This document shows, piece after piece, positions 1-9,049 of a stretch of 64,000 nucleotides of DNA (positions within the stretch are counted from its first letter, which is position 1; every line of letters begins with the position of its first letter). The notes beneath the pieces were generated by a model. That model did no database searches. It saw only the letters and a program-made list of their open reading frames with translations, and had not been told where the DNA came from. This DNA comes from Labilibaculum euxinicum (GTDB lineage: Bacteria; Bacteroidota; Bacteroidia; Bacteroidales; Marinifilaceae). Position numbers and translations under genes: made by a program. The stretch lies in the NCBI RefSeq assembly GCF_009795715.1, contig NZ_WTCR01000002.1:1-64000 (forward strand), read 5' to 3'.

Positions 1-98
1 AAGGCTGTCTGTGAGGCAATCACCCCATCTTCTTAATCGTAATGCTAGAGTTAAAAGTAGCCCAAATAAGAACCCAAATTCTATTTCTAAATAAAAGC

Positions 99-180
99 AT
101 TTTCAATTTTTATGTATCCCTAAAACCGCTATATTTAACACTTAATTGAGCAGTTTGATTTGTTTTTAGACAGACTGCCG
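99..180 (+). repeat. ~80-bp direct repeat, copy A
   Basis: This stretch recurs with a handful of mismatches at 1091-1171; both copies end in CTGCCG. Each holds an inverted pair near its right end (CAGTTTG with CAGACTG here, a perfect CAGTTTG/CAAACTG in copy B). The copies bracket two small genes, so they may mark the edges of a duplicated or inserted segment. The sequence before it (1-98) shows no gene. Confidence 0.75.
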
Positions 181-206
181 TTACCGCCAATTTTAGAAAT
201 GAATGC

Positions 207-398
207 ATGGAGAAAACTATTTACTCAGGAACAAATATTCTAACAGACAATTGGTCATTACAGGTCATAGCTGATTTTCTTTCCGCAAAATGTGACTCAT
301 CACAAGATTGGGGGTGGATTGGGACAAATACCAAGACTGTGTATAATGGCACAATAAAAAGTGGTGCTTTTTATTTCCCAGACCTAAAAAAAGTATAA
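207..398 (+). CDS. small hypothetical protein (63 aa)
   Basis: Not recognised. A 63-residue ATG-initiated frame with no signal peptide or membrane segment. It is polar with three tryptophans and one cysteine, and the C-terminal half reads GTIKSGAFYFPDLKK. Its stop codon directly abuts the ATG of the next gene (TAAATG), which suggests co-transcription and perhaps translational coupling. It starts only 27 bases after direct repeat A and could be the surviving tail of a larger gene cut at the repeat. No promoter is clear upstream. The coding assignment rests on length and the tight junction only. Confidence 0.4.
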   Translation: MEKTIYSGTNILTDNWSLQVIADFLSAKCDSSQDWGWIGTNTKTVYNGTIKSGAFYFPDLKKV

Positions 399-935
399 AT
401 GAAAAGAACATCAACAATATTAATTTTTATTGCCCTTTTAACATTAGTTAGTTTCAAATCTTCATGGGTAAAAAACATTGAAATACTTACTGAAAAAATT
501 AAAAAGGAGAGTATTCTTGTTGATCAATTTGAAGATATCAAGAACAAAGACCGTTACATGAAAATGGAATTGCTCAAATCTGGTAAATACAAGCTTCTAA
601 AGACGGAGTTTTTTAATAGAACTACTATGCAAACAAAAACAGAATTCTATTTAAGGGATTCTGTATTCTTAGAATATAAATGTTCAGGATTAGAAAGCAG
701 ATTTGAAACAAAGAGTAATAGTTTTTATTCAATAGTTTTCGAGGTTTTTTATTATTTTAAAAACAATCAGCATGGAATAGTAAAGGAAAGAGAAATTAGA
801 ATAGGTTCCTTTAAAGAATCCAATAAAGCCCGAATCAAATTAAAGGATAAGGAGTTTAAAACAAGAGAAATGACGGAAGAAGATATAATAAAATTACAAG
901 GTGAATATAACAGCTTGAGTCTTTTATTAAAATAA
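399..935 (+). CDS. hypothetical exported protein (178 aa)
   Basis: Not recognised. The N-terminus (MKRTSTILIFIALLTLVSFK) looks like a signal peptide or signal anchor. The remainder is lysine- and glutamate-rich, without cysteine pairs or known motifs beyond a lone Cys in the middle. The composition suits a periplasmic or surface-attached protein of mixed alpha/beta structure. The gene begins directly after the stop of the 63-aa frame and is followed by a perfect 40-base palindrome ending in a T tract, so it closes a two-gene unit. The unit sits between two ~80-bp direct repeats and is unrelated in type to the uptake modules that follow, which hints at insertion or duplication. Confidence 0.6.
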   Translation: MKRTSTILIFIALLTLVSFKSSWVKNIEILTEKIKKESILVDQFEDIKNKDRYMKMELLKSGKYKLLKTEFFNRTTMQTKTEFYLRDSVFLEYKCSGLESRFETKSNSFYSIVFEVFYYFKNNQHGIVKEREIRIGSFKESNKARIKLKDKEFKTREMTEEDIIKLQGEYNSLSLLLK

Positions 936-997
936 TACTAACCACAACAAAAGTAACCGTTGCACAACCAACTAATATTTCAAAATAGATATAATTA

Positions 998-1046
998 AAG
1001 CTCTAAAAACATGTGAATTCACATGTTTTTAGAGCTTCCTTTTTTA
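998..1046 (+). terminator. intrinsic terminator, perfect 40-base palindrome
   Basis: Two 20-base arms form a perfect inverted repeat centred on GAATTC at 998-1037, followed by CCTTTTTTAGG. It closes the 207-935 gene pair. Confidence 0.8.
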
Positions 1047-1090
1047 GGTTAAAAATCCAGAGATTTTAAATTATTGAAGGCTTAAAAAGG

Positions 1091-1171
1091 ATTTTTCATT
1101 TTTATGTATCCTTAAAACTGCTATATTTAAAATTGAATTGAGCAGTTTGATTGGTTTTAGACAAACTGCCG
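1091..1171 (+). repeat. ~80-bp direct repeat, copy B
   Basis: Second copy of the 99-180 repeat. Its last bases (ACTGCCG) run straight into sequence copied from the 3' end of the third susC gene (GTCAGAGCTAAG, also at about 32956), so this repeat end coincides with a rearrangement breakpoint. Confidence 0.75.
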
Positions 1172-1568
1172 TCAGAGCTAAGTATACAGTAACTTTGAAA
1201 TTAAATCTGTAAAATTAAAATGTTCGTTATAAGAAATATATATAATCCTTATTGTCCTGCTTTTTTTCTCCTGTCAGAATTTTGTAAATGAAACACCAAA
1301 AGTGAATTTGATTCCTAAGACAGTAGATGATATGGGTATGATTCTGGATGCTTTCGATATCTTTGAACCCAATGCAATTTCGTTTGGTCATGTAAATCAG
1401 ACTTTAATGACTGATGACTGCAACCTTCCTGAAGATGTTGCCTCTTCTGCAAATCCGGCTGTTGTAAAAAGTTATACTTGGGCGAAGCACTTATTTGATG
1501 TTTCGAAGAATGATGGGAATGGCATTTCCATTAATCATGTTGCTTACATAGTATTTATGAGTAAATAA
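1172..1568 (+). pseudogene. dead fragment copied from the susC3/susD3 junction
   Basis: Bases 1172 to about 1520 repeat 32955-33307 with few mismatches: the last codons of SusC3, the short gap, and the first ~100 codons of SusD3. The copy cannot make SusD. The internal ATG equivalent to 33013 has become ATA, and the TATATATATA run has lost two bases, which shifts the frame from the first ATG. After about 1520 (GATGGGAAT) the similarity to susD3 stops. An open stretch from 1302 (GTG) to 1568 remains in the SusD frame but lacks the lipoprotein signal. The high identity implies a fairly recent duplication. Confidence 0.85.
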
Positions 1569-1631
1569 AAAAACTCCCGAAAAGAGTATCAATCACACAT
1601 TCTGTAGGATTGTGTTTCCCAATTTTTAAAC

Positions 1632-1656
1632 AAGCTGTCTTATGGGGCAGCTTTTT
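1632..1656 (+). terminator. intrinsic terminator
   Basis: AAGCTG (1632-1637) pairs with CAGCTT (1648-1653), followed by a T tract. It lies after the susD fragment and before sigma gene 1. Confidence 0.6.
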
Positions 1657-1854
1657 GTTTTTATTATTTTTTCGAATCAAATGTTAAAAATCGTTTGTCA
1701 TTTGCATAAAACGCTTAATCAAAAAAGAGTGTTGAAAATTTTAAAAAATGAAAATTTACTTCACCTATTTTCTAATTTGCGTGAGTTTATTACTTGAAGT
1801 AGTAAATTAGGAGCGTCATTAGGGTGAATTAATTTCAAATAGAATAGTGAAAGA

Positions 1855-2394
1855 TTGGCTAAACTACTCATAAATACAACCATTTTAGAAGAATTGTTTA
1901 AGGAACACTATAACAGTTTGTATTATCATGCCCAAAGTTTTTTAAACAACTCCGAAGTTGCGAAAGATATCGTGAACGATTGTTTTGAGGAAGTTTGGAA
2001 CAAGCGCAATCAATTGGATATTTCCTATTCCTTAAAATCATTCCTGTATAGTATGGTCAGGAACAGATCTTTAAATTACCTGAAACGACAAGAAGTGGAG
2101 AAAAAATACATCAGCAGAACCTTACACAGTTCCGGATATGGTGAAGACGAATATCAGGATTATGATTCCGTACTGGATGAAATTAGGAAAGCCATTGAGG
2201 AATTACCCCCCCAAGGCCGAAGTGTATTTAAAAAATGCTTTATCGAAAATTTAAGTTATAAGGAAACTGCTGAAGAATTAAATATCTCTGTGAATACCGT
2301 AAAAACACATGTAACCAATTCCCTAAAAAAATTGCGTCACGATCTGGACCGCGATTTATTGTTGTTTTTTCTTCATGTTTCGAAGAAAAAATAA
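1855..2394 (+). CDS. ECF RNA polymerase sigma factor, FecI-like (module 1)
   Basis: About 179 residues with the two-domain ECF layout. Region 2 is near residues 10-75 (LFKEHYNSLYYHAQSFL, VNDCFEEVWNKR). Region 4 is near 115-170 (LPPQGRSVF then the helix-turn-helix SYKETAEELNISVNTVKTH). Such factors bind core polymerase and read their own promoters; members of this family paired with FecR are released by an outer-membrane receptor signal. The frame has no ATG: TTG at 1855 is the best start, and a stop at 1840-1842 limits extension. Upstream TTCACCTATT at 1761 resembles the -35-like element of the redox genes, but the -10 match is poor. FecR follows after 92 bases. Confidence 0.9.
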   Translation: MAKLLINTTILEELFKEHYNSLYYHAQSFLNNSEVAKDIVNDCFEEVWNKRNQLDISYSLKSFLYSMVRNRSLNYLKRQEVEKKYISRTLHSSGYGEDEYQDYDSVLDEIRKAIEELPPQGRSVFKKCFIENLSYKETAEELNISVNTVKTHVTNSLKKLRHDLDRDLLLFFLHVSKKK

Positions 2395-2402
2395 AAAAGA
2401 AT

Positions 2403-2440
2403 TCACCCATTTTATTTTTTCCTTGTGTTGTTTTTGTAAG
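2403..2440 (+). promoter_or_regulatory. candidate ECF-type promoter of fecR1
   Basis: TTCACCCATTTTA at 2402 in the sigma-fecR gap resembles TGTCACCCTTTTTTA before fecR2. The -10 part is unclear. This is a comparison by eye only. Confidence 0.3.
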
Positions 2441-2486
2441 ACGAGGATATTCTACATGTCTCAAATCTGATAATATTATAAGAAAG

Positions 2487-3668
2487 ATGAAAAAATCATA
2501 TAATCATGATCAATTGGAGGAGGTTTTTCAAGTACTGAAAAATCCTCAAAAATATGGATCTAACTTCTTTCAAAAATACGAGAGCAGCCAGCAAATGCTC
2601 GATTTGTACAAAGAGTTGCGGCAATACAAAGAATCCGGACAGAAGTTAGAGCAGATTGATGCTCCAAATATTGGTTTGGAGTGGCAAAAGCTAAATTACA
2701 AATTGAAAGAGCAGCAAAGAAGAAAGAGAGGTTGGATGATAGCTGCAAGTGTTGCTGTTTTATTATCCTGTGCATTCATTTTTCAATTTGATAAAATTGT
2801 CGGACGACTGGATCAGGATGGAAATCAGCTTGTACAAATAGAAAAAGGAAACAGCAAAGCTTTATTAATTACGTCCGGTGGGAATGAGTATCGTTTAGAT
2901 GAGGGCATCAATAAAATAATCTCCGAAAAGGAAGGGGTGCAAATTCACACCGATTCAAACCATGTAGTTCAGTATGCAGGTTTTGCAGGAAAGAGTAACG
3001 AAAGCAAGTTGGCTGATATGTACAATACTTTGAAGGTGCCGCGCCTGGGAGAATATCAACTGGTTTTATCTGATGGAACAAAGGTTTGGCTAAATTCAGA
3101 ATCAGAACTTCGTTATCCTGTGAAGTTTACCGGCGAAACAAGAGAAGTGGAATTGCTTGGGGAAGCATACTTTGATGTTGAAAAAAATCCCGACAAACCT
3201 TTTTTAGTAAAAACAAAGAGTACAACTACGCGTGTTTTGGGAACAGAGTTTAATGTGAGTGCTTATCCCAGCGAGGAACTAAATATTACATTGGTTGAGG
3301 GAAGTATTGTGCTCAATTCAAAACAAATCTCAGGTAAGGTGCAATTGATACCAGGCGATAATGCCAACTTGAAAATTGGAGGTGATAAAATTTATGTTTC
3401 ACAAGTTGATGTGAGAAAATATACTGCTTGGAGAGACGGGTATTTCTATTTCGAAAAAGAACGCTTGGAAGATATACTAACAAAGTTGGAACGTTGGTAC
3501 GATTTTAAAGTTTTTTATCAAAATCCGGCGGTGAAAGATTACACCTTTCGAATGCGGGCTGACCGGAATGAAGATTTTGCAGAAATTGTCAGAAGGCTGG
3601 AGCAAACCGGCAGGATAAGCATGAAATTGAAAGGAAATGTAATTGTGGTTTCTGATGTTAATAGATAA
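2487..3668 (+). CDS. FecR-family anti-sigma factor (module 1)
   Basis: 393 residues. A cytoplasmic N-terminal part (1-80) would hold the sigma factor. One membrane span lies near 82-102 (WMIAASVAVLLSCAFIF). The periplasmic FecR domain is near 180-290 (LSDGTKVWLNSESELRYP, GEAYFDV, VLGTEFNVSAY), and a C-terminal DUF4974-like domain is near 320-390 (YFYFEKERLEDILTKLERWYDF). In this family the C-terminal region senses the STN domain of a TonB-dependent transducer. It is flanked by its sigma gene upstream and SusC downstream, which fits a complete sigma/FecR/receptor circuit. Confidence 0.93.
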   Translation: MKKSYNHDQLEEVFQVLKNPQKYGSNFFQKYESSQQMLDLYKELRQYKESGQKLEQIDAPNIGLEWQKLNYKLKEQQRRKRGWMIAASVAVLLSCAFIFQFDKIVGRLDQDGNQLVQIEKGNSKALLITSGGNEYRLDEGINKIISEKEGVQIHTDSNHVVQYAGFAGKSNESKLADMYNTLKVPRLGEYQLVLSDGTKVWLNSESELRYPVKFTGETREVELLGEAYFDVEKNPDKPFLVKTKSTTTRVLGTEFNVSAYPSEELNITLVEGSIVLNSKQISGKVQLIPGDNANLKIGGDKIYVSQVDVRKYTAWRDGYFYFEKERLEDILTKLERWYDFKVFYQNPAVKDYTFRMRADRNEDFAEIVRRLEQTGRISMKLKGNVIVVSDVNR

Positions 3669-3723
3669 CCCCTAAAAATGATATAATGCTGAAGCCCCCA
3701 TCAGGGGATTTAGGAGTGAAAAA

Positions 3724-3779
3724 AGGGATAGTTGGAGCTATCCCTCAAAATTTAACCGTTCATCCTTGGAGGGATGAAC
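3724..3779 (+). promoter_or_regulatory. tandem leader hairpins before susC1
   Basis: Two perfect hairpins lie in the fecR1-susC1 gap. AGGGATAG/CTATCCCT is at 3724-3745 and GTTCATCC/GGATGAAC at 3758-3779, and both close a six-base TTGGAG loop. A smaller CCCC-ATCA-GGGG hairpin precedes them at 3696-3707. The second hairpin ends 26 bases before the SusC start. There is no T tract, so they look like leader or mRNA-stability elements, not plain terminators. Confidence 0.7.
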
Positions 3780-3805
3780 TATTGTTTAATCATCATCACA
3801 AATTT

Positions 3806-6800
3806 ATGAAAAAAAAACTAACCCACCTTATTCCGAATTGGGATAGGGCAAAAACCCGACAGTGGCTTATGAGACTTACTGTATTAAAAATGATTTTGTT
3901 GATGAGTTTACTAACGACCTATGCGCGGGTAAATTCTCAAATGATCATTTCGAATTTAAAATTGGAAGAGGTAGAACTCTCCGAGGCTTTGGAGAAAATT
4001 GAAGAATTGACAGATTACGATTTTGTATTCTCTTACGATGATGTAGAAGGTTACCAGGTATCGGTTGATTTGGAATCTGCAACATTGGAGGAGTGCCTCA
4101 GTAATCTATTTCAAGAATTACCATTTACTTATACTACAGATGGAGATGTAGTAATTATAAGCTACAGAACACAACAACCAGTTAACGAAGCAGAACAAAA
4201 AAAGAAAGAGATTAAAGGTAAAGTTACCGACGAAAATGGTATTCCACTGCCAGGAGTATCAGTTGTTGTTAAAGGGACTACAAATGGTACAGCAACTGAT
4301 GCAAATGGTGATTACTTTATTTCTTTTGAAAATGAAAATGCGGTACTGTTATTTTCCTTTGTTGGAATGTTGCAGCAAGAGATCACTTATGATGGACAGA
4401 CCGATTTAAAAATAGTTTTGAAATATGATACAGCAAATTTAGATGAAGTTGTTGTAACAGGATATCAAGTGATCGATCGTAGAAAATTGACAAGTGCAGT
4501 TGCTTCTGTTAAAGCAGAAGATATTTTGGTGACAGGAGGGAATACTATTGATAAAATGCTTGAGGGACATATTTCAGGTATGGCTGTAAGTACAAATTCA
4601 GGAGAGGTTGGAGCTGTACCAAAAATACGAATCAGAGGTACTTCTACCTTGATCGGGAATCGTGAACCATTGTGGGTTATTGATGGTATTGTTGTTTCTG
4701 ATCCGGTAAAAATATCTCCGGAAGAGTTGAATGACCCTGATTACGTAAATCGCATTGGAAATGCTATTTCAGGCTTGAATCCTCAGGATATCGCAAGGAT
4801 CGATGTTTTAAAAGATGCTTCGGCTACGGCTTTGTATGGAACAAAAGCAGCCAATGGTGTAATTGTAATTTCCACTAAAAAAGGTCATGCAGGAAAACCA
4901 GTTGTTTCCTTCAATACTAATAATAGTTATAAGTTACGACCTCGTTATTCGAACCGCAATATTAATTTAATGACTGGCAGGGAAAGAGTAAATTTTTCCC
5001 GTGAGCTTTTAAATGATAATTATGGGTATTCAAATACGGTTTCCTGGGTCGGTTACGAAGGTGCGTTACGAAGCTTATACGCAGGAGAAATTGGCTACGA
5101 TGAATTTAACAAAAAGGTCTCTTCGTTGAAGAATACAAATACCGACTGGTTTAAAGAATTGACTGAAGACTCATTTTCGTCAGACAATACAGTTAGTGTT
5201 ACAGGTGGAACAGATAATATCCGTTACTATTCTTCTTTTGGATACTCGAACAATAATGATGTTATTAAAGACAATACGAGCAAACGTTATACGGCGATTC
5301 TAAATTTAGATGTGAGATTTTCTCCTGCTTTTTCTACCTCATTTGCTTTTAATGCAAATAAAGGAAAGCGCAAGTATTATCAAGATGAAATTTCACCTGT
5401 TAATTATGCCTACAATACAAGTAGATTAATAACTCCGGAAGACAATTATATTGTTGGTGATGGCTACGTGTATAATATCTTGAATGAATTAGCTAACAGT
5501 GGCTGTAAACAGGAGAGCAATAACTCTACCTATCGTATCAATATGAATTTTTCTCCTAAAGATTGGTTATCATTTAATGGAATATTTTCATATACACAGT
5601 CCAATACTGACATTAATTCTTATTGGGGGGAGTCTACTTTTCATGCTTCGGAATTACGTAGAGCTAACCTTGGTGATAAAATTGATTCAGAATACAGCGA
5701 GTTGCCATTTGGAGGTGAATACACAATGAATCAAACCCGGAACAATTCTTATACTGCACGTTTGCAGTCTAATGCAAATAAGTATTGGGGAGAGTCGGAA
5801 CAGCATAATATTAATGCCACTGTGGGTTTCGAGATGAATTCTGACAGGTACAAAGGGTACGTTAATAGCACAAGGGGCTATTATCCTGAGAGAGGAATGC
5901 AGTTTGCTGTAGTTTCTCCGGCTTTATATCCTGCCTATGCAAATTGGCAAAGTGAGAATTTACCTGTTGTAAGTGATAACCTTTCTAATGTACTTTCCTT
6001 CTATTCGAGTGTTTCCTATAGTTATAAAAATTTGTTTACCGTGAATGGTAACATGCGTTACGATGGGTCAAATAAATTTGGAAGCAAAAGTAACGACAAT
6101 CTTTTGCCTGTGTGGTCGGCTTCGTTTTCATACAATCTGAATGAGCATTTGAAAAGCTTTACAGGAATTTTTGATGAGTTGCTTTTGAAAAGTTCGTATG
6201 GTTATCAGGGAAATATGTTGAGTGGTCAATCACCGGAAATGATTATTTCAAAACAGCCATATGATACACATTACAATGAATATGTATCGAAAGTTTCTAT
6301 ATTCCCTAACGAGAATTTAAAATGGGAGCGTACGGGTTCCTTTAATTTAGGTCTGGAGTTTTCGATGTTCAGCCACAGAGTAATGGTAAGCAGTTCTTAT
6401 TATCATAAAGAAACAAAAGACGCCTATATGCAAAAGAAGATATCCGGCGTGAATGGTTTAAGTTCGACTGTAGTAAACGGGGGGCAGATTATTAACTCGG
6501 GCTATGATGTTTCAATTACCGCGATACCTGTAAAAACTGAAAATTTTAAATGGTACTTGTCTGCTTCAGGTTCCTACATGGATAATAAAGTGAATACACT
6601 TCCTTCTGCAGAGCAATACGATTATACAGATTTTTTAAAAGGAACCGCTACGGTAAAAGGGAAATCGGTTAGTTCCTTTTATTCCTACGATTTTATTGGC
6701 TTAAACCCAAACGATGGGGGACCAATGTTTAATGATTTGCAGGATAAGAAAGAAACTTTGTATGGCATCGACAATTATGATGTATTCATGAAGGTAATGA

Positions 6801-7387
6801 AATCAAGCGGACGTAGAGAACCTATCGTAACAGGAGGTTTTAATACAACGTTAGAGTATAAAAACCTGAGGTTGAACGCTAATTTTGCCTATAGTTTAGG
6901 GGCAAAGACCCGCCTTTTTCGTCTGTACAATCAAACAGGATCAGAAATTCGACCAGAAGACAATATAAACAGGGAGATGCTTAACCGATGGCAACATTCT
7001 GGTGATGAAAATGTGACCAATATTCCTGCTGTTATTAGTCCGAACTCAAGTGCATATACTGATTATCAGTACCATTGGTCAGGATTCACATCTGGGCAGG
7101 TTCCTACTATTGCCAATAGCTTGTGGGAAATGTATGATTATAGTGATTTACGGGTAGTGAGCGCCGATTATTTAAAATGTTCAAGTCTGTCTTTAACGTA
7201 TTCATTCCCAGAATCAACGATTTCACACTGGGCGCTATCCAGATTAGAAACCTCTTTCCTGGTTTCCAATCCATTTATTCTTTGTTCAAGTAAATTAAAA
7301 GGACAAACCCCAACGCAAAGTGGATTTACTGATATTCAGCTGTCAGAGCGTCCTGCATTTACTTTGAGCCTTAGTGTATCATTCTAA
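3806..7387 (+). CDS. SusC-family TonB-dependent transducer (module 1)
   Basis: 1193 residues from ATG 3806. The frame is open back to 3686, but the earlier region contains the leader hairpins, and AAATTTATGAAAAAAA matches the starts of SusC3 and SusC4. The protein has a signal sequence to about residue 45, an STN domain (~46-118) that marks signal-transducing receptors, a CarboxypepD_reg-like sandwich (~133-215, GKVTDENGIPLPGVSVV), a TonB plug (~230-345), and a 22-strand-type barrel ending in the aromatic-rich FTLSLSVSF. It would form the outer-membrane channel under the SusD lid and signal to FecR1. The substrate is unknown. Confidence 0.95.
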   Translation: MKKKLTHLIPNWDRAKTRQWLMRLTVLKMILLMSLLTTYARVNSQMIISNLKLEEVELSEALEKIEELTDYDFVFSYDDVEGYQVSVDLESATLEECLSNLFQELPFTYTTDGDVVIISYRTQQPVNEAEQKKKEIKGKVTDENGIPLPGVSVVVKGTTNGTATDANGDYFISFENENAVLLFSFVGMLQQEITYDGQTDLKIVLKYDTANLDEVVVTGYQVIDRRKLTSAVASVKAEDILVTGGNTIDKMLEGHISGMAVSTNSGEVGAVPKIRIRGTSTLIGNREPLWVIDGIVVSDPVKISPEELNDPDYVNRIGNAISGLNPQDIARIDVLKDASATALYGTKAANGVIVISTKKGHAGKPVVSFNTNNSYKLRPRYSNRNINLMTGRERVNFSRELLNDNYGYSNTVSWVGYEGALRSLYAGEIGYDEFNKKVSSLKNTNTDWFKELTEDSFSSDNTVSVTGGTDNIRYYSSFGYSNNNDVIKDNTSKRYTAILNLDVRFSPAFSTSFAFNANKGKRKYYQDEISPVNYAYNTSRLITPEDNYIVGDGYVYNILNELANSGCKQESNNSTYRINMNFSPKDWLSFNGIFSYTQSNTDINSYWGESTFHASELRRANLGDKIDSEYSELPFGGEYTMNQTRNNSYTARLQSNANKYWGESEQHNINATVGFEMNSDRYKGYVNSTRGYYPERGMQFAVVSPALYPAYANWQSENLPVVSDNLSNVLSFYSSVSYSYKNLFTVNGNMRYDGSNKFGSKSNDNLLPVWSASFSYNLNEHLKSFTGIFDELLLKSSYGYQGNMLSGQSPEMIISKQPYDTHYNEYVSKVSIFPNENLKWERTGSFNLGLEFSMFSHRVMVSSSYYHKETKDAYMQKKISGVNGLSSTVVNGGQIINSGYDVSITAIPVKTENFKWYLSASGSYMDNKVNTLPSAEQYDYTDFLKGTATVKGKSVSSFYSYDFIGLNPNDGGPMFNDLQDKKETLYGIDNYDVFMKVMKSSGRREPIVTGGFNTTLEYKNLRLNANFAYSLGAKTRLFRLYNQTGSEIRPEDNINREMLNRWQHSGDENVTNIPAVISPNSSAYTDYQYHWSGFTSGQVPTIANSLWEMYDYSDLRVVSADYLKCSSLSLTYSFPESTISHWALSRLETSFLVSNPFILCSSKLKGQTPTQSGFTDIQLSERPAFTLSLSVSF

Positions 7388-7390
7388 AAG

Positions 7391-7497
7391 TTTTACGATT
7401 ATGAAACGTCCATGCCAAAGCGATTTTGACACACAGGGAGATGATTATCTCAGCATGGTAAGTTCCATATGGCAATTAAAAAACAAATTATAATCAT
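7391..7497 (+). repeat. ~90-bp intergenic repeat R1, with a 30-codon mini-frame
   Basis: First of five related units (others at 18351, 21841, 21935 and 23461). It fills the SusC1-SusD1 gap. An intact frame at 7401-7493 would encode MKRPCQSDFDTQG... and is partly shared with the unit at 23461, while the other units are broken. Whether this is a leader peptide, a structured RNA spacer or a REP-like element cannot be told. Confidence 0.7.
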
Positions 7498-9039
7498 ATG
7501 AAAAAATATTTAATAATATTCCTTCTGTTTGCACTGGCCTCCTGTTCTAATTTTTTAGAGGAATACTCGCAGGATCAGGCATATGTTAAAGGGTACAACG
7601 ATCTAGATGAATTGCTGTTAGGCAATGCCTACATGTCACGTAACGATGTGCAATCTTATCAGTGGGGAGTTCGGGAAGGTCTTTATTACCCTTATATACA
7701 CTTTATGGCAGATGAAACCGAGCAATATATACAGGGTGATGATTATCTCCCTAAAGCGGCATGTTATGCTTTATCTGGATATTATACCTGGCAGCAAAAA
7801 GTAACACGGAATCCCGATGGGGGCGATAGCTGGGACGATTCTGCAGATTGGAATAATTTGTACAGTCATATTAATTCTTTGAATGTTATTCTTTCATCGA
7901 TTAATGATTTTAAAGGAGAAACAGATACCGACATTCAGAATATTAGCAGAATAAAAGGAGAGAGTTTATTTTTACGGGCGGCATACTATTTTGTGTTGAC
8001 AAATCTTTTCGGAGAGGCCTACAATCCATCTTCTGCTGAAACTGCATTAGCGGTCCCCTTAAAAACTACACCCTATATCGAAGATCTTACTTATACACGA
8101 AGTACAGTTGCAACAGTATATCAGTTTATTGTTGAAAATCTATTGGATGCAGAAAAAGCATTGGAAGGAGTTGAGCATCAATCATTATATCGAGTTGACG
8201 TGAATGGGGTTCGATTATTGCTAAGTCGGGTTTATTTGTATATGCAGGATTATGAGAATGCAAAGATTTATGGACAAAAAGTATTGGATGCAAAAAGTGC
8301 GCTTCAAGATTTAAACATATTTGCAGGCGAAGAATTTTTAAATCCATCTTCTCCCGAACTGATTTTTTCCATGGGGGCAGCATCAATTCCAGGAAATATT
8401 GCTGTAAGCACCTCTCTTTTTTCCAATAATTTTCAAATCTCTGCAGATTTGTACAATTCTTATGAGCCAGGAGATTTAAGAACAACGTATTATGTGGTAA
8501 AAGAAGGGCAAATTACATACCTGAAAAAAATGACAGGAGCTGATTTTGAAACCAAAGATTTATCGGATAATTTTGTTCTCAGAACTTCAGAGGCTTACTT
8601 AAATTTGGCTGAATCTGCTGCTTTTTTGAATGATGACAATGTGGCAAAACAAGCTCTAAATGAATTAAGAAGCAATCGTTTTGCCAGTGATTTGTATGAT
8701 AATTCAAAAGTAAATAACCTTACTCATGACGAGTTAATTTATTTTATCAGGGATGAGCGTCGCAGGGAGTTGTGTCTCGAAGGACATCGTTGGTTTGATT
8801 TACGCCGGTACAATGTGGTTTCGGAATATCCCAATACAAAGACACTAACTGCATCATATACTTATTTTGAGGAAGATCCCAATACATACAAATATATTCC
8901 CTCAGCGAGAAGATCATATGTTTTGCCTCCCAATGATCCTGCTTATACCTTGCCTATTCCTCAGGTCGAATTAGAGTACAACAAAGGAATGAAAGACAAT
9001 AGGAGAGATGCCAGAGACGGTTTTAATGAAAGTTTATAA
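7498..9039 (+). CDS. SusD/RagB-family surface lipoprotein (module 1)
   Basis: 513 residues. A lipoprotein signal ends at LFALASC with Cys16 as the lipid anchor, followed by acidic residues typical of surface export in Bacteroidota. The SusD fold is indicated by the TPR-like helical segments (LFLRAAYYFVLTNLFGEAY near 155-175) and the C-terminal hallmark RRRELCLEGHRWFDLRRY near 420-440. It should act as the hinged lid over SusC1 and bind the imported ligand. It starts three bases after the CAT that ends repeat R1 and is followed after 10 bases by the next lipoprotein gene. Confidence 0.95.
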   Translation: MKKYLIIFLLFALASCSNFLEEYSQDQAYVKGYNDLDELLLGNAYMSRNDVQSYQWGVREGLYYPYIHFMADETEQYIQGDDYLPKAACYALSGYYTWQQKVTRNPDGGDSWDDSADWNNLYSHINSLNVILSSINDFKGETDTDIQNISRIKGESLFLRAAYYFVLTNLFGEAYNPSSAETALAVPLKTTPYIEDLTYTRSTVATVYQFIVENLLDAEKALEGVEHQSLYRVDVNGVRLLLSRVYLYMQDYENAKIYGQKVLDAKSALQDLNIFAGEEFLNPSSPELIFSMGAASIPGNIAVSTSLFSNNFQISADLYNSYEPGDLRTTYYVVKEGQITYLKKMTGADFETKDLSDNFVLRTSEAYLNLAESAAFLNDDNVAKQALNELRSNRFASDLYDNSKVNNLTHDELIYFIRDERRRELCLEGHRWFDLRRYNVVSEYPNTKTLTASYTYFEEDPNTYKYIPSARRSYVLPPNDPAYTLPIPQVELEYNKGMKDNRRDARDGFNESL

Positions 9040-9049
9040 TACGATTGAT

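Noticed and set aside
207-1046. Integron cassette with attC sites
   Set aside because: The flanking repeats are direct copies with a short inverted pair, but the core sites expected of attC are not seen.
3686-3805. Forty-codon N-terminal extension of SusC1
   Set aside because: It covers the leader hairpins, lacks a signal peptide, and the ATG at 3806 matches the start context of SusC3 and SusC4.
7391-7497. RiPP-type precursor peptides in the ~90-bp repeats
   Set aside because: No modifying enzyme or peptide exporter is nearby and three of the five units are broken, so only a neutral repeat call is made.
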